This document shows positions 45,003 to 56,636 of a stretch of 64,000 bases of DNA, in pieces. Origin of the DNA: Nansenia antarctica (taxonomy: Eukaryota; Chordata; Actinopteri; Argentiniformes; Microstomatidae); the NCBI GenBank assembly GCA_963989245.1, contig CAXDII010000388.1:193501-257500 (forward strand), in the 5' to 3' direction. Each line of letters starts with the position of its first letter. The first letter of the stretch is position 1. Under the pieces are notes generated by a model that had not been told where the DNA came from, ran no database searches, and worked only from the letters and a program-made list of their open reading frames with translations. Both the position numbers and the translations under genes were made by a program.

Positions 45003-45394
45003 AGTTCTTCCTGGAGCTGCTGGACAACTCTGAGAAGTCCCTCAATGACATGTTCACGCGCACGTACGGCAAGCTCTACATGCAGAACTCGGAGGTGTTC
45101 CAGGACCTGTTCACGGAGCTGAAGCGCTACTACACGGGCGGCAACGTCAACCTGGAGGAGATGCTCAACGACTTCTGGTCCCGCCTGCTGGAGCGCATGT
45201 TCCAGCTGCTCAACTCCCAGTACCAGTTCAGCGACGACTACCTGGAGTGCATCAGCAAATACACAGACCAGCTCAGGCCCTTCGGAGACGTGCCCAGGAA
45301 GCTGAAGGCGCAGGTCACCAGGGCGTTCATCGCTGCCAGGACCTTCGTCCAGGGGCTGGTGGTGGGCAGAGAGGTGGCCAACAAGGTGGCCAAG
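45003..45394 (+). CDS. gpc6: Glypican exon, best match glypican-6 (single exon)
   Basis: A pyrimidine-rich acceptor (CTCCTCCCTTCCAG, ending 45002) precedes 2 nt of a split codon and 130 full codons; a GTGAGT donor follows AAG at 45394. The peptide (FFLELLDNSEKSLNDMF, MQNSEVFQDLFTELKRYYTG, NVNLEEMLNDFW.RLLERMF, FGDVPRKLKAQVTRAFIAAR, TFVQGLVVGREVANKV) is a piece of the glypican cysteine-rich core. SEVFQDLFTELKRYYTGGN and GREVAN match glypican-6 better than glypican-4 as I remember them. Glypicans are GPI-anchored heparan-sulphate proteoglycans that modulate Wnt, Hedgehog and BMP signals at the cell surface. No flanking exon is visible in 45 kb upstream or 18.6 kb downstream, consistent with the very long introns of this gene. 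The exon has no lesion. Confidence 0.93.
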
Positions 45395-45409
45395 GTGAGT
45401 TCTCTCCTC

Positions 45410-46105
45410 CTGGGGGGTCTTGGGTCACTGGTTAGACTGCTGACTCTGGTGTTGCTGACTTCTCTGAATCATCTGACTCCTCTCTGACTCCTCAGAATCA
45501 AAGCTGACTCCTCTGACTCCAGTGTTGCTGACTCCTTTGACTCCCGACTCTTCTGACTCATCTGACTCAGGTGTTGTTGGTAGACTCAGGTGTTGTTGGT
45601 AGACTCAGGTGTTGTTAGTAGACTCAGGTGTTGTTAGTAGACTCAGGTGTTAGTAGACTCAGGTGTTGTTGGTAGACTCAGGTGTTGTTAGTAGACTCAG
45701 GTGTTGTTAGTAGACTCAGGTGTTGTTAGTAGACTCAGGTGTTGTTAGTAGACTCAGGTGTTGTTAGTAGACTCAGGTGTTAGTAGACTCAGGTGTTGTT
45801 AGTAGACTCAGGTGTTGTTAGTAGACTCAGGTGTTGTTAGTAGACTCAGGTGTTGTTAGTAGACTCAGGTGTTGTTAGTAGACTCAGGTGTTGTTAGTAG
45901 ACTCAGGTGTTGTTAGTAGACTCAGGTGTTGTTAGTAGACTCAGGTGTTGTTAGTAGACTCAGGTGTTGTTAGTAGACTCAGGTGTTGTTAGTAGACTCA
46001 GGTGTTGTTAGTAGACTCAGGTGTTAGTAGACTCAGGTGTTAGTAGACTCAGGTGTTAGTAGACTCAGGTGTTGTTGGTAGACTCAGGTGTTGCTGCTTC
46101 TCAGG
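45410..46105. repeat. gpc6: 19-bp intronic minisatellite beside the gpc6 donor site
   Basis: After a degenerate CTGACTC-rich stretch, about 29 units of GACTCAGGTGTTGTTAGTA with 16-bp variants lacking GTT. The array starts within about 170 bp of the donor, and the precursor motif begins at once after it. Confidence 0.95.
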
Positions 46106-46269
46106 TAGTTTAATCTCAGAGGTTTCAGCAGGAGGATACAGAGCTGATCCGTTCAGGGAAGCACAACGCACGCCAGCTTGAGACAATTTGATTGCTTAGA
46201 TTCCTATCTCTTTATCTCCTCTATCTCTTTATCTCCTCTACCCCCCTGTACAGTTTATCCACTGTAAAT

Positions 46270-46430
46270 AAATGTATTAGCATTATGACTGCCAATGGCC
46301 CCTGGTACGAGCATAGATTCGTTTTTCTTATGTTGACTGATGTGGAAAGATGAATCACTTACTTTGATTGTAAATCGTTTGTTATAAGACGCTTTGGATA
46401 AAGGCGTCTGTTAAATGTAACTGTAAAGCC
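46270..46430 (+). mobile_element. SINE copy
   Basis: TATGACTGCCAATGGCCCC, GATGAATCACTTACTTT and the tail GACGCTTTGGATAAAGGCGT, in the same order as the copy at 22205. Full + orientation. Confidence 0.7.
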
Positions 46431-46599
46431 TGGAGAAAATATGCAGTAGTGATATGTATCTTATCCATATTCAGTCATGTTCATATTTATGCATTATCTA
46501 CAGTATAACTCAGATTAAATTGGTGTTTAAATACTTTTAATTCAGAATATAAACGACCCCACTAGTTGCCCTTGTTCTTGTGTACTACCCTCGCTGTCT

Positions 46600-46601
46600 A
46601 G

Positions 46602-46639
<38 letters not shown>

Positions 46640-46730
46640 CCCTCGCTGTCTAGAAGCACGCAAACACACACACACACGCAACAACCCTCACTGTGTAGAA
46701 GAACACACACACACACACACACAAACACTC
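46600..46730. repeat. (CA)n minisatellite with CCTCGCTGTCTAGAA units
   Basis: Three CA runs separated by imperfect copies of CCCTCGCTGTCTAGAA. Confidence 0.9.
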
Positions 46731-47003
46731 CTCCCTCTTATTTATTCACCAGGAGCTTTTAGGCGGCACATCCCAGCGGAGGCTCTGTCCAACCGGCTGG
46801 ACGTTTGTGTCCCGGAAACACGTCCCACCCCTCACCCCCCCTCACCCCCCCTCACCGCCTCCACCACGGCACTGGGGAGGGATGTTGTGATCCCCTGTTT
46901 ACATCGATGCACTTCTGATCTGTATGTTTGAGGCCAATACAACTGGAGAAAAAAGCTTTTCTGTTTGATGTGGGGCTGCCCAGTGGCTAGTGTGTTGTAT
47001 AAG

Positions 47004-47964
47004 CAGGGGCGGACTGGGATCAAAAAACAGCCCTGGCATTTGCGACACAACAGCCCTATTTCCAAACGCAACACGCAACACGGATTGTTAACATAAAAAG
47101 TCAGAGGACAGATGCCAAACTACCGACATGTTTGCTGTAATTATATGTAGTATCAGTAGGCAGTCATCAGTCAATATCTCTTTCAATAGCCTTTTCACAC
47201 CGAATGTACTTTTTTGTGCTATTTTCGGCCCAATACATGCGAATTTCGGTGCATTCCTACTTCCAACTACACTTGCTCCCTGCATCCAGTTGTTGCACAT
47301 TAACTGCATCGCTCTCATCAAATTCCCCCATTCTGAAAATGAAAGCAGTGTAACGTTAACTGCTGTTATAAACGGAATGATGACATGAGGTGCGTGTCCA
47401 CTGGCGATATAGAGCTGACTACGATAGTTATGGAGATATACTCCAGTTCTATGAGTGGAGCGGAGCCCCATAGGGGAGCTCTGCTCCTATTGGTTTACCC
47501 CGCTACCTAAAGTAGCCAATGACTGAATTTTTCGATGTCCGCGCCCGCCCTGGGGTGCTATAAAAGGGGCGTCCTCCGTTCCCTCATTCTCCCAAACATA
47601 CAATACAGCCGGGTTTGAACAATTTGAAGTGGGCCAGCAGCCCTATGGGGCTCCGCTCCACTCATAGAACTGGAGTATATCTCCATAACTATCGTTCTAG
47701 ATCGTGGAGCTCCGCCCCATAGGGGAGCTCTGCTCCTATTGGTTTAGGGCCCTGGGCATCCGCGATGCAGAACTGCGTGGATGGCCCGGCCGATATAAAA
47801 TGTTTTGGGCCGCGGTCTGCTGAAATAAGTTATTTTCAATGAAAATCACCAGAGACAAAATTACAAATATATATATATTTTTAATATAATACATTCTGAG
47901 CGGCCCAGAGTCTTGCGGCCCTCCTGGCATTTGCCAGGCTTGCCCGGTGGCCAGTCCGCCACTG
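47004..47964. mobile_element. Non-autonomous hAT element (961 bp) with foldback core
   Basis: Ends CAGGGGCGGACTGG and the inverse of CAGTGGCGGACTGG, with a perfect 8-bp duplication TGTATAAG (46996-47003 and 47965-47972). The core carries an unrelated-looking inverted-repeat module (47421-47745). A related fragment (ACCGGACTGGGCCA, AGCCCTGGCATTTC) occurs at about 53145-53190. Confidence 0.92.
47421..47745. repeat. 55-bp perfect inverted repeat around a promoter-like segment
   Basis: 47421-47475 is the exact reverse complement of 47641-47695. A 33-bp direct repeat (GCCCCATAGGGGAGCTCTGC..) follows each arm at 47465 and about 47713. The 165-bp loop has GCCAATGACTG (about 47514) and TATAAAAGG (47559-47567) in + orientation. 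It may be a captured LTR or DIRS-like terminal piece. Confidence 0.85.
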
Positions 47965-47989
47965 TGTATAAGCTAAGCTTCACTCCATC

Positions 47990-49010
47990 TGAGAAAGTGG
48001 GGTGGGGGGAGGGAGGGGGGAGGGAGGGAGGGAGGAGGGAGGGGGAGTCACACACAGGGAGTTAAGACATGGGGCAAGGAGAGAGAGATTAAAGAGAAAG
48101 ACCCTACAGGCGACTGTGAAGTGGGATTCTCTCTGTGACGCTCTGCCTCTGTTATTCTCTCTGTTGTCTCTCTCACGTCCTGTACTGTAACATCTCTGTG
48201 ATGCTCGTTATTTCATTATGTATAGTTATTTAGTTATTTATATATTTATTTCGTTATTTGTATTGTTATTTCTTTTTTTATATACTGTAGTTATTTCGTT
48301 ATTTGTAGAGTTATTGTATTATTTATATCGAGTATTACATTTATTTCGTTGGCTGGCTTTGTTCTCGATGGGCAGAGTTGTTGGCCTATGATCTGGTTCT
48401 GTGTGAATAGTTTTTTTAATGTTTAGATTTCAGAGTGAGAGAGATGTTTATTTAATGTATTAAAGAATAAAGCTGTTTATCGGTTCTTACCAGAGTAATT
48501 GTGGGGTTTCTAACTGGCTATGAGAGAGAGCAGCGCCAAACGCTGATGAAGTGTGATGTCGTCTGAAGGGCTTAGTGGGGAAATCCCGTCTCTTTAAATC
48601 CCTTTTTTAGACACACAAAAGAGCTACACCAAAGTGCATCATGGATCGAGCCTTCAACTTATGTAACTAAATCCCTGGCTTTTGTTTACATATAGTGAGG
48701 AAGAACAAGATATCATGTACATTTTGAAAGAGAAACAACAAGCCTTTTTTTTTTCCCACATGGGATTAAATGGATATTTCTAGTGAACTACCTTCACCCT
48801 CCCAGAGCTGAACAGAGCTGTGGTCAGCTGACCAGGCAGCCATTACCAGAGCTTTAGGTGGAACAGCTGCTGTTGCCACTAGCTTCTGTCAGGAGACAAT
48901 GTATGTAAATTGAAGGCTGGCCCTGAGTGCAGCTTCAGACGTAGCCGCAGAGTCTGACAATGATAGAACGCCTTTGTATCTCCTCTGTTGGCTTAATGTT
49001 TGCTGTCCCT
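47990..49010. other. Non-coding intronic stretch
   Basis: A G-rich run (about 48000-48050) and TTATTTCGTTATTTGTA-type AT repeats (about 48215-48350); no supported gene. Confidence 0.5.
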
Positions 49011-49011
<1 letters not shown>

Positions 49012-49055
<44 letters not shown>

Positions 49056-49110
49056 GGAGGGAGTGGTGAGAGAGAGAGGGAGTGGTGAAGGGGGGAGAGA
49101 GAGCGAGAGA
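49012..49110. repeat. (GA)n microsatellite
   Basis: GA run followed by imperfect GA-rich units. Confidence 0.93.
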
Positions 49111-49252
49111 GAAACATAAGAGAAACAGATATGATGCGTCGGAGGCGGAGGTTTTTCCACCGAGCGTCTCGTCTTGACCTTCTCTCAGGGCTCGCGCCTC
49201 GCAGGCTGGCAGTGATGGAACACCACCATCTTTATCTCAGTCCCAGAATCTC

Positions 49253-49412
49253 TGAAGCCCCGGGGCTGGTAGCCACCACTACCAGTTTAGTACTGAGGGG
49301 TAGACTGTTCTCTCAGCTGCCAGGGTCCAGTCTGAAGCCCCGGGGCTGGTAGCCACCACTACCAGTTTAGTACTGAGGGGTAGACTGTTGTCTCAGCTGC
49401 CAGGGTCCAGTC
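49253..49412. repeat. About 79-bp tandem duplication
   Basis: CTGAAGCCCCGGGGCTGGTA through GCCAGGGTCCAGT occurs twice in a row with one substitution. Confidence 0.9.
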
Positions 49413-49447
49413 ATTGGAAGAGGTAGTTTGTTGTGTATCACAGCAGG

Positions 49448-50312
49448 GTGTCCTGTAGACCATGTGACCTCCGTACTCCCGCCCTTCATCTCAGAGCTCT
49501 CTGTGGTTGGTCTCCTGTAGACCATGTGACCTCCGTACTCCCGCCCTTCATCTCAGAGCTCTCTGTGGTTGGTCTCCTGTAGACCATGTGACCTCCGTAC
49601 TCCCGCCCTTCATCTCAGAGCTCTCTGTGGTTGGTCTCCTGTAGACCATGTGACCTCCGTACTCCCGCCCTTCATCTCAGAGCTCTCTGTGGTTGGTCTC
49701 CTGTAGACCATGTGACCTCCGTACTCCTGCCCTTCATCTCAGAGCTCTCTGTGGTTGGTCTCCTGTAGACCATGTGACCTCCGTACTCCCGCCCTTCATC
49801 TCAGAGCTCTCTGTGGTTGGTCTCCTGTAGACCATGTGACCTCCGTACTCCCGCCCTTCATCTCAGAGCTCTCTGTGGTTGGTCTCCTGTAGACCATGTG
49901 ACCTCCGTACTCCCGCCTTTCATCTCAGAGCTCTCTGTGGTTGGTCTCCTGTAGACCATGTGACCTCCGTACTCCCGCCCTTCATCTCAGAGCTCTCTGT
50001 GGTTGGTCTCCTGTAGACCATGTGACCTCCGTACTCCCGCCCTTCATCTCAGAGCTCTCTGTGGTTGGTCTCCTGTAGACCATGTGACCTCCGTACTCCC
50101 GCCCTTCATCTCAGAGCTCTCTGTGGTTGGTCTCCTGTAGACCATGTGACCTCCGTACTCCTGCCCTTCATCTCAGAGCTCTCTGTGGTTGGTCTCCTGT
50201 AGACCATGTGACCTCCGTACTCCCGCCCTTCATCTCAGAGCTCTCTGTGGTTGGTCTCCTGTAGACCATGTGACCTCCGTACTCCCGCCCTTCATCTCAG
50301 AGCTCTCTGTGG
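49448..50312. repeat. 62-bp minisatellite, about 14 copies
   Basis: Unit GGTCTCCTGTAGACCATGTG, ACCTCCGTACTCCCGCCCTT, CATCTCAGAGCTCTCTGTGG, TT. Divergence is very low (single C/T changes in CCCGCCCTT). Confidence 0.96.
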
Positions 50313-50769
50313 TGGTTGTTGTTGATCGCTGAGTCGTTCCCAATCAGTAATAAAGACGTGGAATCACAGTTCAGGGAAACATATCAGGGCAGAGCAGAAG
50401 GTTGTCAGGCTGAAAACAGCCTGAATGGAGAGAGGGAGGGACGGAGGGAGAGAGAGAGCACGAAGTCACTTGACAGGACAAATCACCTTGACCTGAGATT
50501 CAACCGACAGCGCTGGCTGTTCTGAGACACAAACAGCCGAGTGTGACATCAGCAGCAAGCTGTTCTAGACTCGGAGCAGAAGGCGGTGCAGAGAGAGATT
50601 CGGGTTTTACAAACGACACAGGTCGTGAGTTAGATCCCCGGCGAGTCATACCAAAGACAATAAAAATGGTACCTGGTGTATGAAGATAGATATAGATAAG
50701 GGTCCATTGACCTGCAGGCTGTATGCATTCTAGATACTGTGCAGCTATAGACAGAATGCACATCTACAG

Positions 50770-50885
50770 ATGCAGACGAGGCATTTAGCAGACGCCTTTA
50801 TCCACAGCGACTTGCGACTAACACATTTGACTAAGTAAGTGAATCATCTATCCTGCTGCCAGTCGTAGCAGGAAACAGTATGCTT
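50770..50885 (-). mobile_element. SINE copy
   Basis: GGCATTTAGCAGACGCCTTT, AGCGACTTGCGACTAAC and AAGTGAATCATCTATCC, in the inverted order of the family seen at 46270. Confidence 0.65.
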
Positions 50886-51027
50886 CTGCTCAGGCCACGA
50901 ATGTGTCGCCTTCCGTGCAGAATCGTAGCCAGGGTGCAGTAAAGCGTTAGATAACATCCCCTCCCCTCCCCTCCTCTTATCCGCATGCCTGGAGACACAT
51001 GTTCCAGATAGATGGTACGGTACATAC

Positions 51028-51379
51028 CCTATACACACACGCACGCACACACACACTCACACACTCACACGTACAGTCCATGCCGCGCTAGATCCTTGAC
51101 TTACTGCCGACGCCCCTATCTGTGTTATGAATCAGCATCTATCTGTGTTATGAATCAGCATCTCCTGCAGGAAGGTAATTGGAGCCAGACAGGTGGACTA
51201 GACGGGTTTCCTGTAAAGCTGCGTGTGTGTGTGTGTGTGTGTGTGAGAGGACTGTGTTCATCGGCGCTACGTGCTAGCTGCTAATAGCCACAGGTTTTAT
51301 CACAGGTGTCAGGCTGGTGTCAGGGGGGGGACGGGGACGCATATATGCACATACACATATACACGCACCCACACGCACC

Positions 51380-51419
<40 letters not shown>

Positions 51420-51420
51420 C
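51028..51420. repeat. Interrupted CA/GT microsatellites
   Basis: CA-rich runs at about 51028-51070 and 51360-51416 and a GT run at about 51222-51244, with unique sequence between. Confidence 0.85.
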
Positions 51421-51429
51421 ATACCTCTC

Positions 51430-51545
51430 ACCCCTCCTAAATTCTGTTGTTTGGTACCTGTACTATAGCAATGACAATAAAGACCATTCATTCATTCATT
51501 CATTCATTCATTCATTCATTCATTCATTCATTCATTCATTCATTC
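51430..51545 (+). mobile_element. LINE 3' tail with (ATTC)n
   Basis: GTTTGGTACCTGTACTATAG and CAATGACAATAAAGACC followed by about 15 ATTC units. The same tail is embedded in every 933-bp satellite unit at 6073-8616. Confidence 0.75.
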
Positions 51546-51581
51546 ATCATACACGGACGCATACATGCACACACCCATATA

Positions 51582-51585
<4 letters not shown>

Positions 51586-51650
<65 letters not shown>
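51586..51650. repeat. (CA)n microsatellite
   Basis: Pure CA run of about 32 units. Confidence 0.95.
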
Positions 51651-51652
<2 letters not shown>

Positions 51653-51867
51653 CAAGCCCATTGAAGGCCCATGCAGTTTTGATCATCCAAAGGCTAGCAG
51701 CGGATATGATATGAACAGTAATCACTAAATTAGCGCTTCAAAGAGAAAGCTGAGGTATCAAGGGTCTTGCTGCTGCAGGGAGGTGATGGACAACCCTGCC
51801 TTACCTCTTTAATTACACCCAACAGCCTCCTGTAGTCTCCCAACCTTCATAATATACTATCATATAA

Positions 51868-52016
51868 TAGAAGCCGTTTAGCTGGGGCTTTTATCCAAAG
51901 CGACTTACACTGCAGTGAGTGCAGACATGTTTCAGTATATATGGTCCCAGTGGGAATCGAACCCACAACCTAAGCGTAATTAGAACCATGCTCTACCAAG
52001 TGAGCCACAGAGGACC
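51868..52016 (-). mobile_element. tRNA-derived SINE
   Basis: The - strand head has pol III A box (TGGCTCACTTGG) and B box (GGTTCGATTCC) and pairable ends GGTCC/GGACC, then a tail TAAGTCGCTTTGGATAAAAG. The anticodon arm is not regular, so it is not a functional tRNA. Confidence 0.82.
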
Positions 52017-52089
52017 ACTTCAGAGCTGTAACACAGGACTGCTGATCTGGAGTCATTTCTTTGCATTTTATGTCTTGATGAATCTGGTT

Positions 52090-52200
52090 AATGTTAATGT
52101 TAATGTTAATTTTATTTATAATGCGCCCCCCATCCAACTTTTACATCGGCCCGGGGCGCAGCCCGGGTAAAGGAACAGATAAAGACAAGGACAAGGACAA
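52090..52200. mobile_element. Retroposon tail fragment (TTAATG)n
   Basis: TTAATGTTAATGTTAATTTTATTTATAATGCGCC resembles a LINE/SINE tail with a short hexanucleotide repeat (pieces: TTAATG x4, TTTTATTTATAATGCGCC). Then a GC-rich palindrome GCCCGGGGCGCAGCCCGGG. Confidence 0.45.
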
Positions 52201-52511
52201 GGAACACAGAAAGCAAACAGACACAGACTACTTAAACGAACATCTCAAGGGATACAATTTACAACAAATAGGGAGAAGACTTAGGGAACATCATTGACGA
52301 AGAGGTGGATTTTGGGTGGTTATAAGGGCAGGTGGCGCCCTGATCCTGGGTCAGTGTTTCTGCTCTTTGTGGACACGGCCCTGGTTTAGACCTGATCCTG
52401 GGTCAGACTGCCGTCAGAGAGATGGAACCTTGCTGACTTGACGATGTTTCAGTCAGAATGACCAGAATGGCTGTAGACCATCTGGCTGAACCGATGCAGG
52501 CACGCACACAG

Positions 52512-52514
52512 ACA

Positions 52515-52553
<39 letters not shown>

Positions 52554-52590
52554 ACACACACACCCCCACGCTCACACACATACACACACA
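52512..52590. repeat. (CA)n microsatellite
   Basis: Two CA runs separated by GA, trailing into CA-rich sequence. Confidence 0.93.
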
Positions 52591-52639
52591 CTCCACTTCC
52601 CACTCTCCCTCACTGTATGTCGTCAGTGAGTGGTTCATG

Positions 52640-53900
52640 CTAGAATGTTGAGTGGTGCTAGAAATAAATAAACAGCTCTGCTATGATCTTATGATGCTGA
52701 CCAGATCAGAGGACGTAGAATGGGATTACGGCAGACTTCCTCCCTCAGACAGACTCCTGGGATCACTCCTGGATTACACAACAGGAAATCCTCCTCAGGA
52801 TTGGAGATTACGATGACCATTTAGAATGTCTAGCTCTGCGATACTTAAAACACAGTCAAAACCCCATTATACCAGCTTGTGAAAGAAGATTGCGAGGGAT
52901 TTGATCGTTTGAAGGGTTTAAAGTTCATTTAGACGTTTACATTTGAACCATTTAGCAGTCGTGTCACGTCATGGATGAAAAACTGACCAGGGTAAAGAGG
53001 TTCATACTGAATTCACTGATAATCAGGGCCTGTGTTCTGACGATTTATGCTGCCTTGCTACCATAGTGCAACTCTAACCATAACCCATGCACATGCACAG
53101 AATCGCTAAGTAGCACATCTCGATAGGTCGCACATATCAACAGAACACCGGACTGGGCCAAACAGATCAGCCCTGGCATTTCAGGCACACACCAGCCCAA
53201 TATCAGACCACACCACAGGCTTGTAAAGTAACAACACACTCAGTGTGCCTTCTCTGTTAACACTACAGTAGCATCTCAACATGGTCGGTAGGAAATAAGC
53301 TGGCATGCTTCAAAGTGACCATTTGAGTTACATTTTTCACTAACATTTTTGGCATTTAGCAGACGCCTTTATCCAAAGCATGAGTTCCAGGCGCAGGCCC
53401 ATCATCATCATTCTTCTCTGTCACAGAGTTCATGAAGGGTTCTAGAAGGTTCATGAAGGTTTAAGCTCACATGGAACGTGTTTCCCAACACCTGTCAATC
53501 AAGTCTCTGAACGTTGTTCTTTATTGCGCGAGTGCACGGAACTCTGAGCCCTTCAGCGCAGGATCCTGATCCTGGTTTCTGTTTGGATCTTGATAACTGT
53601 TCTGGACCATCGGCCCATCTGGGGATCTGCCAGAGTTGCCAGGTGGGCTGGTCCAGGCTCGCAGTACCGTAGTACTGTAGTACCGTAGTACTGTAGCGCG
53701 CTGCGTGTTTCTCCTCTATGGCTTACTCCGTCATGTTGATCGCATTATACACTCATTTCCTGTCACTAACTTGTCTCAGAGTTTTACCCTGAGCTCCAAG
53801 GCAAAGCCTCACCCTGACACAGCGTTTACTTTACATTACTTTTCTACCTGACTCAAAGTCTTTGCCTTTGACACGAGGGAGATTCCAGTATGAGTTCAGT
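52640..53900. other. Non-coding stretch with small repeat fragments
   Basis: No gene seen. A hAT-related fragment lies at about 53145-53190, a SINE tail GGCATTTAGCAGACGCCTTT at about 53350, and a short GTAGTAC palindrome array at about 53665-53695. Confidence 0.5.
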
Positions 53901-54149
53901 GTGTTCTGTCTGTGGTGCTTTTCCCTTCGCATATACAGTATGTCCTTCATATTTTGAGAGATCGAGATCGATCAGCATCTGCCTCAGCTCAGAGAGAGAG
54001 AGAGAGAGACATGATTGAGACGTCTCCCAGGGCCAGATATAGAGGCCAGTTGACCTGGACCATGTGGGGGGGCGTCACTGTCCCAGGGTTCTCAGCTGCG
54101 GGCCCTGCAGACGGCAAACACATCCGGCTGTGACAGAACCCAGGAGCTC

Positions 54150-54912
54150 CCTCTCTCTCTCTGTCCCTCTCTCTTTCTCTGTCCCTCTCTCTCTCTCTGT
54201 CCCTCCCTCTTTCTCTTTTCTCCCCTCACTCTCTCTCTGTCCCTCCCTCTTTCTCTTTTCTCCCCTCTCTCTCTCTCTCTACCTCTCTCTTTCTCTTTTC
54301 TCCCCTCACTCTCTCTCTCTACCTCTCTCTTTCTCTTTTCTCCCCTCACTCTCTCTCTGTCCCTCTCTCTCTCTCTTTTCTCCCCTCTCTCTCTCTCTGT
54401 CCCTCCCTCTCTCTCTCTCCCTCCCTCTCTCTCTCCCTCCCTCTCTCTCTCTTTTCTCCCCTCACTCTCTCTCTGTCCCTCCCTCTCTCTCTCTCTGTCC
54501 CTCTCTCTTTCTCTTTTCTCCCCTCACTCTCTCTCTGTCCCTCCCTCTCTCTCTCTCTGTCCCTCCCTCTCTCTCTCCCTCCCTCTCTCTCTCCCTCCCT
54601 CCCTCTCTCGCTCTCTATCCCTCTCCCTCTTTCTCCCCTCACTCTCTCTGTCCCTCTCTCTCTGTCCCCTTTTTCTCTCTCTCTCTCCCTCCCTGCCTCT
54701 CTCTTTCTCTCTCTCGCTCGTTCCCTCTCTCTTTCTCCCTCTCTCTTTCTCCCTCTCTCTTTCTCCCTCTCTCTTTCTCCCCTCTCTCTCCCTCTCTACC
54801 CCCCCCCTCTCTCTCCTTCCATCTCTCTATCTCTCTTTCTCTCCCCCCTCTCTCTCTCTCTCTTGCTCTCTCTCCCCCTCTCTCTCCCCCCCCCCCCCCC
54901 TCCCTCTCTCCC
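54150..54912. repeat. CT-rich low-complexity tract
   Basis: Repeated CTCTCTCTGTCCCTCCCTCT and TTTCTCTTTTCTCCCCTCAC blocks ending in a C-run. It is open on both strands by composition only. Confidence 0.95.
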
Positions 54913-54955
54913 CCAGAGCTCCTCTCTCTCCTGGGTGGGAGGCTGGCTCCTAGCT

Positions 54956-55481
54956 CAGGTCAGCCTCAGCAGAGAGGGACAGATGACAGCCTCAGCAGAG
55001 AGGGACAGATGACAGCCTCAGCAGAGAGGGACAGATGACAGCCTCAGCAGAGAGGGACAGATGACAGCCTCAGCAGAGAGGGACAGATGACAGCCTCAGC
55101 AGAGAGGGACAGATGACAGCCTCAGCAGAGAGGGACAGATGACAGCCTCAGCAGAGAGGGACAGATGACAGCCTCAGCAGAGAGGGACAGATGACAGCCT
55201 CAGCAGAGAGGGACAGATGACAGCCTCAGCAGAGAGGGACAGATGACAGCCTCAGCAGAGAGGGACAGATGACAGCCTCAGCAGAGAGGGACAGATGACA
55301 GCCTCAGCAGAGAGGGACAGATGACAGCCTCAGCAGAGAGGGACAGATGACAGCCTCAGCAGAGAGGGACAGATGACAGCCTCAGCAGAGAGGGACAGAT
55401 GACAGCCTCAGCAGAGAGGGACAGATGACAGCCTCAGCAGAGAGGGACAGATGACAGCCTCAGCAGAGAGGGACAGATGAC
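54956..55481. repeat. 26-bp minisatellite, about 20 identical copies
   Basis: Unit CAGCCTCAGCAGAGAGGGAC plus AGATGA. I see no internal variation, which implies recent expansion. Confidence 0.97.
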
Positions 55482-55484
55482 TGC

Positions 55485-56630
55485 TGGCGTGGAGCTGCCG
55501 GCATGTCAATGGGAAAAGTGCTGCTGGACCAGAGACGTCCTTTTTTAACGAAGAGATTCTGATCAGGAGAGAATTGGAAGAATGTTGGCCGAGAGGGAGA
55601 AGAGGGACACAAGCTGTAGTTAGTCAATTTAATCAACTGTTTAGTTTTTTTATTTCACTTTTTATTCATCCACGGGAAACAAGCTGAGACTAAGATCTGT
55701 TTTTTACGAGTGTGGCCTGTCCGAATTTGTCATACAATTACCGGTACAAAAAAAACTGTTTGAATTTGAATATGATCAGAACATTGTGATTGGCACGTTA
55801 CCTTGACAACAGTGGTAGTTTTGAGAACCGTATTTCTAAGCACAGGTCAGAAACGATCACATTATATACATATAAATGAACACTTAAGACGTTTTATTGT
55901 ATTAACTCTGTTTTGTATTTTGTAACTGTTGTACGAAAACAAGCACTTAGTGTCCGTGCTTTATCATGATTAGCTGTAACTTCATCCACGATTAAGAACG
56001 ACCTTATACACCTTATTGCTTACATATATATATATATATATATATATACTCTACTCTCTCATATATATGCTCACACACACACACACTAATGAATGAAAAC
56101 GAGGGTATGCTTCTGTGAGCTGCTACCTGAGGAAATAGGATCTGATGAGAAAGTGAAGGAGATTTATTAAGCATGCAAAACCAGTTATTTTAAGAAACCT
56201 TCTAGAACATACTGTACTGTTCGCTACGTGACAAAGAAAGGTTGATTACCGCTGCTGCCCACCTTGGTACTTTAGAAAATGTGTAGGCTGAAGAAGTTTG
56301 ACGTGTTGGGTTTCTCTCACAGTACTGTACACTCAACACACAGCAGAGGAATCGAAATATTGCTGGCGAACGGCTCGTATTTTAGTAACTCTTAATAGCT
56401 ACTAACACTTTGTAAACCACTTTGCATAGTGCAACCCTGCATGTGGGCAACAGCTTATTAAAACACCAGAAGCTTCACATGAAGAACATTTCCTAAATGG
56501 TTCCTACAGCGCTGGAGACAGTTCTTATCGTTATTACAAACATCTAGACGTCACAACAAGGACAGACATTAAGGGAAAACAAATAACTCCATGAAGTAGA
56601 AGGTAAGAAAAATAAAGTAATTATAAGACA
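55485..56630. other. Non-coding stretch
   Basis: No gene seen. A (TA)n run at about 56025-56048 and AT-rich sequence. Confidence 0.5.
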
Positions 56631-56636
56631 AAACAC

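Noticed and set aside
45003..45394. Assignment of the glypican exon to gpc4
   Set aside because: The peptide around SEVFQDLFTELKRYYTGGN and GREVAN fits glypican-6 better from memory; gpc4 remains possible without a database search.
51940..52016. Possible tRNA gene
   Set aside because: Pol III boxes are present, but the anticodon arm does not fold regularly and a SINE tail follows.
54064..55038. 324-codon Ser/Leu/Pro frame
   Set aside because: CT low-complexity sequence followed by a 26-bp minisatellite; no protein-like composition.
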